Of a stretch of 64,000 nucleotides of DNA, positions 26,146 to 34,786 are shown in pieces. Origin of the DNA: RBG-13-68-16 sp041494245 (GTDB lineage: Bacteria; Acidobacteriota; Thermoanaerobaculia; Thermoanaerobaculales; Thermoanaerobaculaceae); contig JBGQAK010000020.1 in the NCBI GenBank assembly GCA_041494245.1, positions 4,565 through 68,564 of the forward strand, written 5' to 3'. The notes under the pieces are model-generated. The model made no database searches. It saw only the letters and a list, made by a program, of their open reading frames with translations, and was not told the origin of the DNA. Within the stretch, counting starts at the first letter, position 1; each line of letters starts with the position of its first letter. The position numbers and the translations under genes were made by a program.

Positions 26146-29100
26146 TCAACCCGCGGCGGGGAGAAGCGCCAGGAGCTCGGAGGCGCCCCCGGCGGGGTCG
26201 CGCCCCGGCATCGGAAGGCGCACGACCTGGGCCGGGGTGAGGGTTGTGCCCTCGACCGCGGCCAGCAGCGCCATCGCGGCGGGGTGTGCCCCAGGGTGGT
26301 CGGGGTCGAACGAAAGCTCAAACCCGGCGGCGGTCCGGCGGACGAGCGTCATGCCTGCCGCCTCGGCCAGGCGGCGGATGCGCTGATGCAGCAGGAGGTG
26401 CTCGAGCTGCTCTGGGGCTGGGCCGAACCGGTCCACGAACTCCTGCCTCAGCGCGATGAACTCCTCCTCGACGCGGGCGGCCGCGATGCGGCGGTACACG
26501 GCCAGGCGGAGCGTCTCCTCGCCGATGTAGCTCTCCGGGAGGCGCAGGTCCAGACCGAGCCGCAGCTCCACCGCTGCAGGGCGAGGCGTGGCCTCCTCGC
26601 CGCGCAGCTCGCGGACCGCCTCCTCCAGCAGGTGGCAGTAGGTCTCGTACCCGACCGCCCTCAGGTGGCCGTGCTGCTCGGCGCCCAGCAGGTTGCCGGC
26701 GCCGCGGATCTCGAGGTCGCGGGCGGCGATCCGGAACCCCGCGCCCAGGTCGGCGAACTCCAGGATGGCGGCCAGTCGCGCCCTCGCCTCTTGGGAGAGC
26801 GAGCGCTCGGGCGGCACCAGGAGGTACGCGAACGCCAGGCGGTCCGAACGGCCGACCCGCCCGCGCAACTGGTAGAGCTGGGCCAGGCCGAAGCGGTCGG
26901 CGCGGTTGACGAGCAGGGTGTTGGCGTTGGGGATGTCGAGGCCGTTCTCGATGATCGCGGTGGCGACCAGGACGTCCGCCTGCCGCTCCAGGAACGTGTC
27001 CATCGCCTTCTCGAGCGCCCGCTCGTGCATCTGACCGTGCGCCACCACGACGCGCGCCTCCGGCACCATCTCGCGTACCAAGGCAGCCATGGCGGAGATC
27101 GAGGCCACGCGGTTGTGGACGAAGAACACCTGCCCGCCGCGCGAGAGCTCGGTGAGGATGGCCTCGCGCAGAACCTCGCGGCGGAAGGGCAGCACGTGCG
27201 TCTGCACGGCGAGGCGGTCGCGCGGCGGGGTCTCGATGATCGAGATGTCACGCAGGCCCAGCAGGCCGAGGTTGAGGGTGCGCGGGATCGGCGTGGCCGA
27301 CATCGCGATCACGTCCACGCTGGCGCGCAGCGCCTTCAGCTTCTCCTTCTGCGCCACGCCGAAGCGCTGCTCCTCGTCCACCACGAGAAGGCCCAGGTCG
27401 CGGAAGCCCACATCCCTGGCCAGCAGGCGGTGGGTGCCGATGACGACGTCCACGGTGCCCTGGGCGATGCCCGCCACCACCTTCTTCTGCTCGGCGGCCG
27501 GCACGAACCGTGAGAGCCAGCGGATCTCCACCGGGAACCCCGCGAAGCGCCGGGAGAAAGTCCGGAAGTGCTGCTCGGCGAGAATCGTGGTGGGCGCTAG
27601 TACCGCCACCTGCTTGCCGTCCATGACCGCCTTGAACGCCGCGCGCATGGCGACCTCGGTCTTGCCGTAGCCCACGTCCCCGACCAGCAGGCGGTCCATC
27701 GGGCGCGGCGACTCCATGTCGCGCTTCGAGTCGGCGATGGCCTGGCTCTGGTCGGCCGTCGGCTCGTACTCGAAGGCGTCCTCGAACTCCCGCTGCCACG
27801 GGGAGTCCTTGGAGAATGCGAACCCGGCGGCAAGCTCGCGCTGCGCCTGCACCTTCAGGAGCTCCTCGGCCATGTCGCGGAGGGCGCGCTTGACCCGGGC
27901 CTTGGTGCGGGACCAGGTGGTGCCCCCGAGGCGGTCGAGACGTGGTGGCGCGCCCTCGGAGGAGGCGTACTTCTCCAGCACATCGGCGCGCTCGAGCGGG
28001 ACCAGCAGCTTGCCCCCGCCGGCGTACTCCAGCTCCACGCACTCGTGCTCCTCCCCGTCGAGGGCGAGCGTCCGGAAGCCGGCGAAGCGGCCGATGCCGT
28101 GGTCGGCGTGGACGACGAAGTCCCCCGCCGCGAGGTCGCGCATCTCGGCGAGTACCCGGGCGAGCGAGCGGCGCTGCCGGGAGGGCGCGGGAAGGGTGGT
28201 CAGGTCGGCGCGCCCGAACACAACCAGGTCTGCGTCGGGGAACGCGAATCCGCGCTCCAGCCTGCCAATGACCACGCCGAGGATGCCCTCCAGGGGCCAT
28301 CCCTGCCGGACCGGCAGCGTGGCCTCGGTGAGGAGGTGGACGAGGCGCTGCGCCTCGCCGCCGGAGGCCGCCACCAGCACCTGGGTGCGGCGCTGGGCGA
28401 GACCGGCCCGCAGCTCCTCCACGAGGGCCTGCGGCCGGGTAGCGAGGTTGGGGGTCGGTCGGGTGGCAAGCCTCACCCACTCGGTGCCGTCCTCGACCGC
28501 CAGCTCCTCAATGCGGTCGGCCGCGATGAGCGCGTCGTGGCAGCGCTTCGGATTCGCCAGCCACGCCTCGGGCTCGGGCAACGCGATCCGCTCCCTCCCG
28601 AGGGTCTCGCAGGCGCGCCGGAGGGCGGAGAACACCCGCTCAACCTCGGCGCGCACGGCCTCCCGCTCGCACACCACGATGTGCCGGGCGAGCTCCCAGG
28701 CGTGGAGGTGGTCGTGCGCGTGGCCGAGGAAACCCTCCCACAGTGCGGGTTCAGTTCCGGCGAGGGCGGCCCCTGCGGCGGCGCCGCACCCCTCGCGCTC
28801 GAGCCACCCGGCGAGGGCCCGGCGCGCCCCCTCATCGGTTGGAAAGAGACGCAACGGCGGTACGGGAACCCGCTCGAGCGGCTCGCCGGAGCGCTGGCTG
28901 GCGGGGTCGAAGGTGTGCAGGGCCTCGACACGGTCCACATCCAGCACGATCCGGATGAAGCGTTCGGGCGTCCCCACGTCGAGCACCTGGCCGCGGACCG
29001 CGTAGTCTCCGGCCTCCTCCACGACCTCGACGCGACGGTAGCCGGCATCGGCGAGAGCCGTCCCGAAGCGGTGGGGGTCCAGATGCTGCCCGGGCTTCAG

Positions 29101-29520
29101 GGTGGGGCAGCGCGGGGGAAGCGCCTCAGGCTTGGGCAGCGGGTAGGGGAGCAGCCGGGCCGGAACCACCAGCACCTCCACGCCGCCGGTGGCGAGGCCG
29201 AGGAGGGCGGTGGCCGCGGCGGCGGTGGCGCCCAAAGTCGGTGCGCGGCCGAGGTACGCTTCGACGGCCTCCGCGGGGACGACGGCGGCCGCGACGTCGG
29301 GTGCGACCAGTTCGAGGCCGGCGATCATCTCCTCGGCGTCGCGCTCGGCGGGGACCACGGCGACAACCGGCGTGCCGTGGGCCGCGAGCGCCGCGAGGGG
29401 GAGGGCGCGGGCCGCCGGGCACACCCCTCCCACCGCGCGCGGCCCACGGGTGGGGGGGAGCTTGAGGCGCACGCGCTCCAGGGCGGAGCTGAAGATTTCC
29501 GGTCGGTCGGCCGAAACCAC
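26146..29520 (-). CDS. mfd: Transcription-repair coupling factor
   Basis: 1124 residues, GTG 29520. Releases stalled RNA polymerase and recruits UvrA. Order: N-terminal UvrB-like region (1-350), RNA-polymerase-interacting CarD-like domain around 430-510 (FVVHADHGIGRF), RecG-like translocase with Walker A VGDVGYGKTEVAMRAAF, DEEQ box VVDEEQRFGV, and SATPIPRTLN, then RGRVGRSDR and a TRCF C-terminal domain. Length is normal. The minus-strand -10 box TAGAAT (29551-29556) overlaps the TAG stop of the upstream cysteine desulfurase gene, so mfd may have its own promoter within the operon. Confidence 0.95.
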   Translation of the reverse strand: MVSADRPEIFSSALERVRLKLPPTRGPRAVGGVCPAARALPLAALAAHGTPVVAVVPAERDAEEMIAGLELVAPDVAAAVVPAEAVEAYLGRAPTLGATAAAATALLGLATGGVEVLVVPARLLPYPLPKPEALPPRCPTLKPGQHLDPHRFGTALADAGYRRVEVVEEAGDYAVRGQVLDVGTPERFIRIVLDVDRVEALHTFDPASQRSGEPLERVPVPPLRLFPTDEGARRALAGWLEREGCGAAAGAALAGTEPALWEGFLGHAHDHLHAWELARHIVVCEREAVRAEVERVFSALRRACETLGRERIALPEPEAWLANPKRCHDALIAADRIEELAVEDGTEWVRLATRPTPNLATRPQALVEELRAGLAQRRTQVLVAASGGEAQRLVHLLTEATLPVRQGWPLEGILGVVIGRLERGFAFPDADLVVFGRADLTTLPAPSRQRRSLARVLAEMRDLAAGDFVVHADHGIGRFAGFRTLALDGEEHECVELEYAGGGKLLVPLERADVLEKYASSEGAPPRLDRLGGTTWSRTKARVKRALRDMAEELLKVQAQRELAAGFAFSKDSPWQREFEDAFEYEPTADQSQAIADSKRDMESPRPMDRLLVGDVGYGKTEVAMRAAFKAVMDGKQVAVLAPTTILAEQHFRTFSRRFAGFPVEIRWLSRFVPAAEQKKVVAGIAQGTVDVVIGTHRLLARDVGFRDLGLLVVDEEQRFGVAQKEKLKALRASVDVIAMSATPIPRTLNLGLLGLRDISIIETPPRDRLAVQTHVLPFRREVLREAILTELSRGGQVFFVHNRVASISAMAALVREMVPEARVVVAHGQMHERALEKAMDTFLERQADVLVATAIIENGLDIPNANTLLVNRADRFGLAQLYQLRGRVGRSDRLAFAYLLVPPERSLSQEARARLAAILEFADLGAGFRIAARDLEIRGAGNLLGAEQHGHLRAVGYETYCHLLEEAVRELRGEEATPRPAAVELRLGLDLRLPESYIGEETLRLAVYRRIAAARVEEEFIALRQEFVDRFGPAPEQLEHLLLHQRIRRLAEAAGMTLVRRTAAGFELSFDPDHPGAHPAAMALLAAVEGTTLTPAQVVRLPMPGRDPAGGASELLALLPAAG

Positions 29521-29553
29521 CTCCGGCGGCCCGCGACCGGGCCGAACCGGATT

Positions 29554-30729
29554 CTACCCCCGGGGTGCTCCTCCGCGCGCCTGCCGGCGCAGGCGGGTCA
29601 CCTCTCGGACCACCGCGTCGGCGACGATGTCGACCTCTTCCGCGGTGTTGGCGCGTCCCAAGGAAAAGCGGATCGAGGCGTTGGCGAGCTCCTTGGAGCG
29701 GCCGAGGGCGAGGAGGACGTGGGAGGGCCGGGGGTCGGCCGAGGTGCAGGCGGAGCCCGAGGCGACGGCGACCTCCGTGAGGCCGACGAGGAGCGCCGCG
29801 CCATCCACGCCCGCGAAGGAGAGGTTGGTTGTGTTGGGCAGACGTTCGCCCGGGTGCGCGTTGACGGTGACCGAGGCGAGCCGCGAGCAGATCGCATCCT
29901 GCAGCCGGTCGCGCAGGACGGCCACACGCGCGCCCTCCTGCGGCAGGTCGACCAGGCACAGCTCAAGGGCGCGGGCGAACCCGACGACCCCCGGGACGTT
30001 GAGCGTGCCCGAGCGGATGCCCTGCTCGTGTCCCCCGCCGTCGAGCAGCGGGACGAGGCGCAAGGCGGGCTTGCGCCGCCGCACGTAAAGCGCGCCCGCA
30101 CCCTTGGGGCCGTAGAGCTTGTGGGCGGAGAAGGAGAGCAGGTCCACGCCGAGCGCGTTGACGTCCACCGGGATCTTTCCCACCGCCTGGGTGGCGTCGC
30201 AGTGCAGGAGCACGCGATGCTCGCGGCAGGCGGCCGCGATCTCGGCGATGGGCTGCAGCGTGCCGGTCTCGTTGTTGGCGAGCATGACGGAGACGAGCAC
30301 GGTGCGCGGCGCGAACGCCGCGGCCAATCGGGCCGGATCGAGCCGGCCGGAGGGTTCCACCGGCAGCACCGTGACGCTCGCCCCTCGGCGGGCCAGAGCC
30401 TGGCACGGGTCGAGCACGGCCTTGTGCTCGGTGGCGCAGGTGACGATGTGGTCGCCGCGTCCCTCCAGCGCCCAAAACGTGCCCTTGATGGCGATGTTGT
30501 TGGACTCGGTGGCCCCGGAGGTGAAGACGATCTCCTCCGGGTGGGCGCCGATGCCGGCCGCCAAGGTCTCGCGGGCCCGCTCGGCCAGCTTGGTCGCTGC
30601 CCACCCGAACGCGTGGGTGCGCGAGGCGGCGTTGCCGAAGTGCACCGTCATGCACGGCAGCATCGCCTCCACCACGCGGGGGTCCACCGGCGTGGTGGCG
30701 TTGTGGTCCATGTAAATCGGTCCGCTCAC
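29554..30729 (-). CDS. Cysteine desulfurase (NifS/IscS family)
   Basis: 391 residues, GTG 30729 with GAGGGAG upstream. PLP enzyme that mobilises sulfur from cysteine for FeS clusters or tRNA thiolation. Motifs: YMDHNATTPVDP, the PLP lysine in SFSAHKLYGPKGAG, and the catalytic cysteine in ASGSACTSADPRPSHVL; the long Cys loop marks the group I (IscS/NifS) type. It starts 10 bases after the CAP-lipoprotein gene and ends 33 bases before mfd. No IscU scaffold is adjacent; a SufT-like protein and Mrp lie 17 kb away. Confidence 0.92.
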   Translation of the reverse strand: MSGPIYMDHNATTPVDPRVVEAMLPCMTVHFGNAASRTHAFGWAATKLAERARETLAAGIGAHPEEIVFTSGATESNNIAIKGTFWALEGRGDHIVTCATEHKAVLDPCQALARRGASVTVLPVEPSGRLDPARLAAAFAPRTVLVSVMLANNETGTLQPIAEIAAACREHRVLLHCDATQAVGKIPVDVNALGVDLLSFSAHKLYGPKGAGALYVRRRKPALRLVPLLDGGGHEQGIRSGTLNVPGVVGFARALELCLVDLPQEGARVAVLRDRLQDAICSRLASVTVNAHPGERLPNTTNLSFAGVDGAALLVGLTEVAVASGSACTSADPRPSHVLLALGRSKELANASIRFSLGRANTAEEVDIVADAVVREVTRLRRQARGGAPRG

Positions 30730-30739
30730 GGCTCCCTCG

Positions 30740-31756
30740 TCACGGGGGGGTGGGGCCGGGCCTGGAGGCGCGCCAGCACTCGAGCTCGGGGGGTAGGCCG
30801 GCCGTACCGGTTACCACCGTAGCAGAGGCGGCCACGGGGACCAACTCGCGGTTGTCGTCGTAGCGTGCCCACAGCAGCACGATCTCGACCCCCTCGTGCG
30901 GGCCGGTGGACCAGCGGAAGGAGAAGGTTCCAAACCTGTCCGCCGTGAACGGCGCGATTCGTGGCTGTGCCCCGGGTTCCCCCTCGGGCCGGTTCGCGCC
31001 GAACATCGCCCGCCGTGGCGGATAGCCGTACGAGCGGATGGCACGCGCCGCAGAGTCGGTGAGGGGATGCGGGGGCCCCTCCCAGAGCAACTCCACCGCT
31101 GCGGGTCGCCAGGGCCTCGCCAGGCGGCCCTCCAGTGCCACCGCGGTACGCGGCATCGCGACGGCCGGCGGCCCCGACCACCGTTCGGTCACCTCGGTGG
31201 CCAGCTCGTGGGCCATGCGCACCTCGCCCCCCTGCATCGCGAGGCCTACCCCGATGTGCGTCACCCAGGGGTCCAGGAGGGAGCGGCGGTGACCGTCCTG
31301 GGGCGGAACCTCATCCAGCATCTCGTTCACGCTGCGGCGGAGGACCTTTTCGAGCTGGGCGCCATCGACCGGCGCGGTGCTCGAGTAGCTGGCGATGTTC
31401 TCCCGGTGGAAGCCGCACCCCCCGGCGAGCAGGTAGCGCAGGTAGGGGGCGACCCCGCTGCGCGAGAAGTGCCCGTCGCCACCCTCCTCGAGCAGGATCG
31501 TGCAGTGCGCGTCCCCCACCCGCTCCAGGGTCACGTCGTAGGCGAGCGGGTCGAGGCCGAGCTCGGCCCGCGCGGCGTTGACCTGGGTCACCACCGCCGC
31601 GCGCTCCGCGCCCCACGTCTGGCCGGGGATGGCGGTGGGGAGGGGGGCCGGCGGCCCCGAGACGTTCAGGGGCGCGCAACCCGCCACCAGCACGGCGCTC
31701 AGCGTGCCCACGGCAAGCCGGCTGTGGTAGCCTCGCGGCGAACGGCGATGATTCAC
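30740..31756 (-). CDS. CAP/SCP-domain lipoprotein (YkwD-like)
   Basis: 338 residues. N-terminal RRSPRGYHSRLAVGTLSAVLVAGC is a lipoprotein signal with lipobox LVAGC. A CAP domain follows: VNAARAELGLDPLAYD, HCTILLEEGGDGHFSR, ENIASYSS and DPWVTHIGVGLA, with the histidine and glutamate of the CAP cavity. About 130 further residues are unassigned. The start GTG 31756 overlaps the ATG (31748) of the divergent phosphohexomutase gene; shorter starts would destroy the signal peptide. Probably envelope-located; the molecular role of bacterial CAP proteins is poorly known. Confidence 0.78.
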   Translation of the reverse strand: MNHRRSPRGYHSRLAVGTLSAVLVAGCAPLNVSGPPAPLPTAIPGQTWGAERAAVVTQVNAARAELGLDPLAYDVTLERVGDAHCTILLEEGGDGHFSRSGVAPYLRYLLAGGCGFHRENIASYSSTAPVDGAQLEKVLRRSVNEMLDEVPPQDGHRRSLLDPWVTHIGVGLAMQGGEVRMAHELATEVTERWSGPPAVAMPRTAVALEGRLARPWRPAAVELLWEGPPHPLTDSAARAIRSYGYPPRRAMFGANRPEGEPGAQPRIAPFTADRFGTFSFRWSTGPHEGVEIVLLWARYDDNRELVPVAASATVVTGTAGLPPELECWRASRPGPTPP

Positions 31757-33166
31757 TTCGGGACCTCCGGCTGGCGAGGCATCGTGGGCCAAGACTTCAC
31801 CTTCCGCAACGTGCGGCTGGTCCTCGAGGCGACCCTGGAGGTGCTGCGGGAGCGGGGCGAAGTAGGCGAGATCATCGTCTCCTACGATACTCGTCTGCTG
31901 TCCGAGAAATTCGCCCGCGAGGCGGTCGCGGTCTTCACGCACCACGGAGTGGTAACCGTCATGTCCGAAAGGGACCTGCCATCGCCGTGCCTGGCGTACG
32001 CGGTGCGCGAGCGGGGCGCCACCCTCGGGGTGATGTTCACCGCCTCCCACAACCCGGCGGAGTACAACGGGGTCAAGCTGTTCACCACGCACGGGACCTA
32101 CGCGCCCCGCGAGTTCACCAACGCCATCGAGGCGGCGGTCGCAGCCAAGGCGGACCGCTTCGACGACTTCTACGTGCCTCAGGCGCAACTGGCCAAGACG
32201 GCGCCGCTGGCCGAGGGTTACCTGGCGAGCCTGGAGCGGGACATCGACTGGGACGCGATCCGGCGCAGCGGCCTGGTGGTCGCGGTGGACCCCCTGTACG
32301 GGACGGCCCGCGAGTTCCTCGACCGCATCCTCCTCGCCCACGACATTCCGACCCACGTCGTGCACACCACCAAGGACCCCTACTTCGGCGGCTATGCCCC
32401 GGAGTGCACTCCGCAAAACCTCGCCGGTTTGCGCGAGAAGCTCCGTGCGAGCGGGGCGATGATCGGCCTGGCCACGGACGGCGACGCCGACCGGTTCGGC
32501 GTCGTGGACGGAGCGTGCCGCGTCATGTCCCCGAACCTCGTCATCGCCCTCCTGGTGGAGTACCTGGTGCGGTGCCGCCGCATGGCCGGTGGGATCGGGC
32601 GCACCCTGGCGACGACGCGTCTGGTGGACCGGATCGCCCGGGCCGCGGACCGTGAATTGGTGGAGACCCTGGTGGGCTTCCACCACTTCGGGCCGCTGTT
32701 CCTGTCAGGACGGATCTCGATCGCAACCGAGGAGTCGGCGGGGCTGGGCGTGGCCTCCCACCTGCCGGAGCGCGACGGCATCTACGCCGCGCTCCTCATG
32801 GCCGAGCTGGCGGCGGTCGAGGGACGGCCGCTGGACGAGCTGGTGCGCGGGCTTTTTGCCAGGCACGGGACGCTGGTCTCGCGGCGGGTGCAGCTGCCGC
32901 TCAAGGAGCGCACCCGGGCCGCCCTCGAAAAGGTTGGCAAAAGGCCGCTGAAGGAGTTCGCCAGGCAAAAGGTGACGAGGGCGGACCGCCGGGACGGTGT
33001 CCTGTTCGAACTGGCCGATGGCAGCTGGGTGCTGGCGCGGGCTGCGGGGACCGAGCCCAAGCTGCGGATCTACGCGGAGGCGACCTCCAGCAGCCAGCTT
33101 CGCACGCTGGTGCGCGAGATGCGGCAGCTGGTTCGCGGGGCCGAGGAAGGAGTCACGCATGTTTGA
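31748..33166 (+). CDS. Phosphoglucomutase/phosphomannomutase family protein
   Basis: 472 residues. Alpha-D-phosphohexomutase: FGTSGWRGIVG at the N-terminus, the phospho-serine loop TASHNPAEYNG (S100), the metal loop DGDADRFG and the sugar-specificity EESAG. Interconverts hexose 1- and 6-phosphates. ATG 31748 lies inside the first codons of the divergent lipoprotein gene. Its stop overlaps the enolase start, so a sugar-phosphate/glycolysis operon (mutase, eno, ftsB-like) is likely. Specificity for glucose or mannose is not decided by the motifs. Confidence 0.88.
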   Translation: MIHFGTSGWRGIVGQDFTFRNVRLVLEATLEVLRERGEVGEIIVSYDTRLLSEKFAREAVAVFTHHGVVTVMSERDLPSPCLAYAVRERGATLGVMFTASHNPAEYNGVKLFTTHGTYAPREFTNAIEAAVAAKADRFDDFYVPQAQLAKTAPLAEGYLASLERDIDWDAIRRSGLVVAVDPLYGTAREFLDRILLAHDIPTHVVHTTKDPYFGGYAPECTPQNLAGLREKLRASGAMIGLATDGDADRFGVVDGACRVMSPNLVIALLVEYLVRCRRMAGGIGRTLATTRLVDRIARAADRELVETLVGFHHFGPLFLSGRISIATEESAGLGVASHLPERDGIYAALLMAELAAVEGRPLDELVRGLFARHGTLVSRRVQLPLKERTRAALEKVGKRPLKEFARQKVTRADRRDGVLFELADGSWVLARAAGTEPKLRIYAEATSSSQLRTLVREMRQLVRGAEEGVTHV

Positions 33167-34439
33167 AATCGAAGAGGTCATGGGTCGCGAGGTGCTCGAC
33201 TCGCGGGGCAACCCGACGGTCGAGGCCGAGGTGCTGCTGTCGGGCGGGGCGGTGGGCACCGCCATCGTTCCCTCCGGTGCCTCCACCGGCAGCCGCGAGG
33301 CGTTGGAGCTGCGCGACGGCGACAAGGGCCGGTTCCGGGGCAAGGGTGTGCTCAAGGCTGTCGAGCACGTCAACGACGAGATCGCCGACGCGGTGATCGG
33401 GCTCGACGCACGCGACCAGACCGGCGTCGACGAGACGCTGGTGGAGCTCGACGGCAGCGAGGACAAGAGCCGACTCGGCGCCAACGCCTTGCTCGCGGTC
33501 TCCCTCGCCACCGCGAAGGCGGCGGCCGAACAGTGCGGGCTCGCCCTCTACCGCTACCTTGGCGGCACCGCCGCGAACCTCCTCCCGGTCCCCTGCATGA
33601 ACCTCATCAACGGCGGCGCCCATGCGGATAACTCCCTGGACATCCAGGAGTTCATGGCGGTGCCGCAGGGCTTTACCTCGTTCGCCGAGGCCTTGCGCGC
33701 CGGCGTCGAGGTCTTCCACGCGTTGCGCGAGCGGCTGAAGGCCGCCAAGCACGTCACCGCGGTCGGCGACGAGGGCGGCTTTGCGCCCAACCTCCCCAAC
33801 AACCGCGCCGCCCTCGAGTTCCTGGTGGCGGCCATCAAGGATGCAGGCTATACCCCCGGCGGACAGGTGGCGATCGCCCTCGACGCGGCCGGCAGCGAGC
33901 TGCGCACCGGCGAGGGGTACTTCCTCCCCGGCGAGGGCCGCCACGGCCTCTCGGCGGACGACCTTATCGCCCTCTACGAGGAGTGGATCAACGACTTCCC
34001 GATCGTGGCGATCGAGGACGGCCTCGCCGAGGACGACTGGGACGGCTGGAAGAAGCTCCGGGCGCGCCTCGGAGGGCGGATTCTGCTCGTCGGAGACGAT
34101 ATCTTCGTCACCAATCCCAAGATCATCGCGCGCGGCATCCGCGAGAACGTGGCCAACGCGGTGCTGATCAAGCTGAATCAGATCGGCACGCTCTCCGAGA
34201 CGCAGAGGGCGCTGCGCATGACGCTCCACCACGGTTGGCGGGCGATGGTCTCCCACCGGTCCGGCGAGACCGAGGACACCACGATCGCGGACCTCGTGGT
34301 GGCGTGCGGTTGCGGCCTCATCAAGACCGGCTCCGCTTCGCGTGGGGAGCGGATCGCCAAGTACAACCGGCTCCTGCGGATCGAGGAGGAGCTCGGCGAC
34401 GCCGCCCTGTTCGCCGGCTCCGGCCCGTTTGCGCGGTGA
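33159..34439 (+). CDS. eno: Enolase
   Basis: 426 residues, ATG 33159 with GGAAGGAG upstream, overlapping the mutase stop by eight bases. Glycolytic 2-phosphoglycerate dehydration. Hallmarks: VLDSRGNPTVEAEV, GASTGSREALELRDGD, the metal ligands in FPIVAIEDGLAEDDW and GDDIFVTNP, KLNQIGTLSET with the catalytic lysine, and SHRSGETEDTTIADLVV. Full length, all catalytic residues present. Confidence 0.97.
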   Translation: MFEIEEVMGREVLDSRGNPTVEAEVLLSGGAVGTAIVPSGASTGSREALELRDGDKGRFRGKGVLKAVEHVNDEIADAVIGLDARDQTGVDETLVELDGSEDKSRLGANALLAVSLATAKAAAEQCGLALYRYLGGTAANLLPVPCMNLINGGAHADNSLDIQEFMAVPQGFTSFAEALRAGVEVFHALRERLKAAKHVTAVGDEGGFAPNLPNNRAALEFLVAAIKDAGYTPGGQVAIALDAAGSELRTGEGYFLPGEGRHGLSADDLIALYEEWINDFPIVAIEDGLAEDDWDGWKKLRARLGGRILLVGDDIFVTNPKIIARGIRENVANAVLIKLNQIGTLSETQRALRMTLHHGWRAMVSHRSGETEDTTIADLVVACGCGLIKTGSASRGERIAKYNRLLRIEEELGDAALFAGSGPFAR

Positions 34440-34729
34440 GACCTCCGTCCCGACGCTGGCTTTGGTTGCTGGTGCCGCTGCTGGTGGCGCTGGTCGGCTG
34501 GGGGTGGTGGCGCGCGGTGGCCGCGGAGAGGGAAACGCGGCGGGAGCTGGAGGAGCTGCGGGGCCGCCGGCAGCAACTCGAGGAGACCAACCGGGCGCTC
34601 GAGCGCCAGGTCGCGGCGCTCAAGCAGGAGCGCGAGGCGCGCGCTCGAGCCGCCCGGGAGACCCTGGACGCGGCCGCGCCCGGTGAGGTGCTGGTGATCG
34701 TTCCGCAGCCCACACCAACGAAGCGTTGA
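34436..34729 (+). CDS. FtsB/DivIC-like septum formation protein
   Basis: 97 residues, GTG 34436 overlapping the eno stop (GTGA). A short cytoplasmic tail, one membrane helix (WLWLLVPLLVALVGWGWW) and a coiled coil (ETRRELEELRGRRQQLEE and on), ending in a flexible tail. This architecture and the position after eno match FtsB of the divisome, where eno-ftsB adjacency is common. Similarity beyond architecture is weak, so another small coiled-coil membrane protein is possible. Confidence 0.65.
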   Translation: MRPPSRRWLWLLVPLLVALVGWGWWRAVAAERETRRELEELRGRRQQLEETNRALERQVAALKQEREARARAARETLDAAAPGEVLVIVPQPTPTKR

Positions 34730-34786
34730 AGACCGTTTTCGGCCGCTCTCGCCGTTTGAGGTAATCTCGATGATGCGGGTTCGGCC

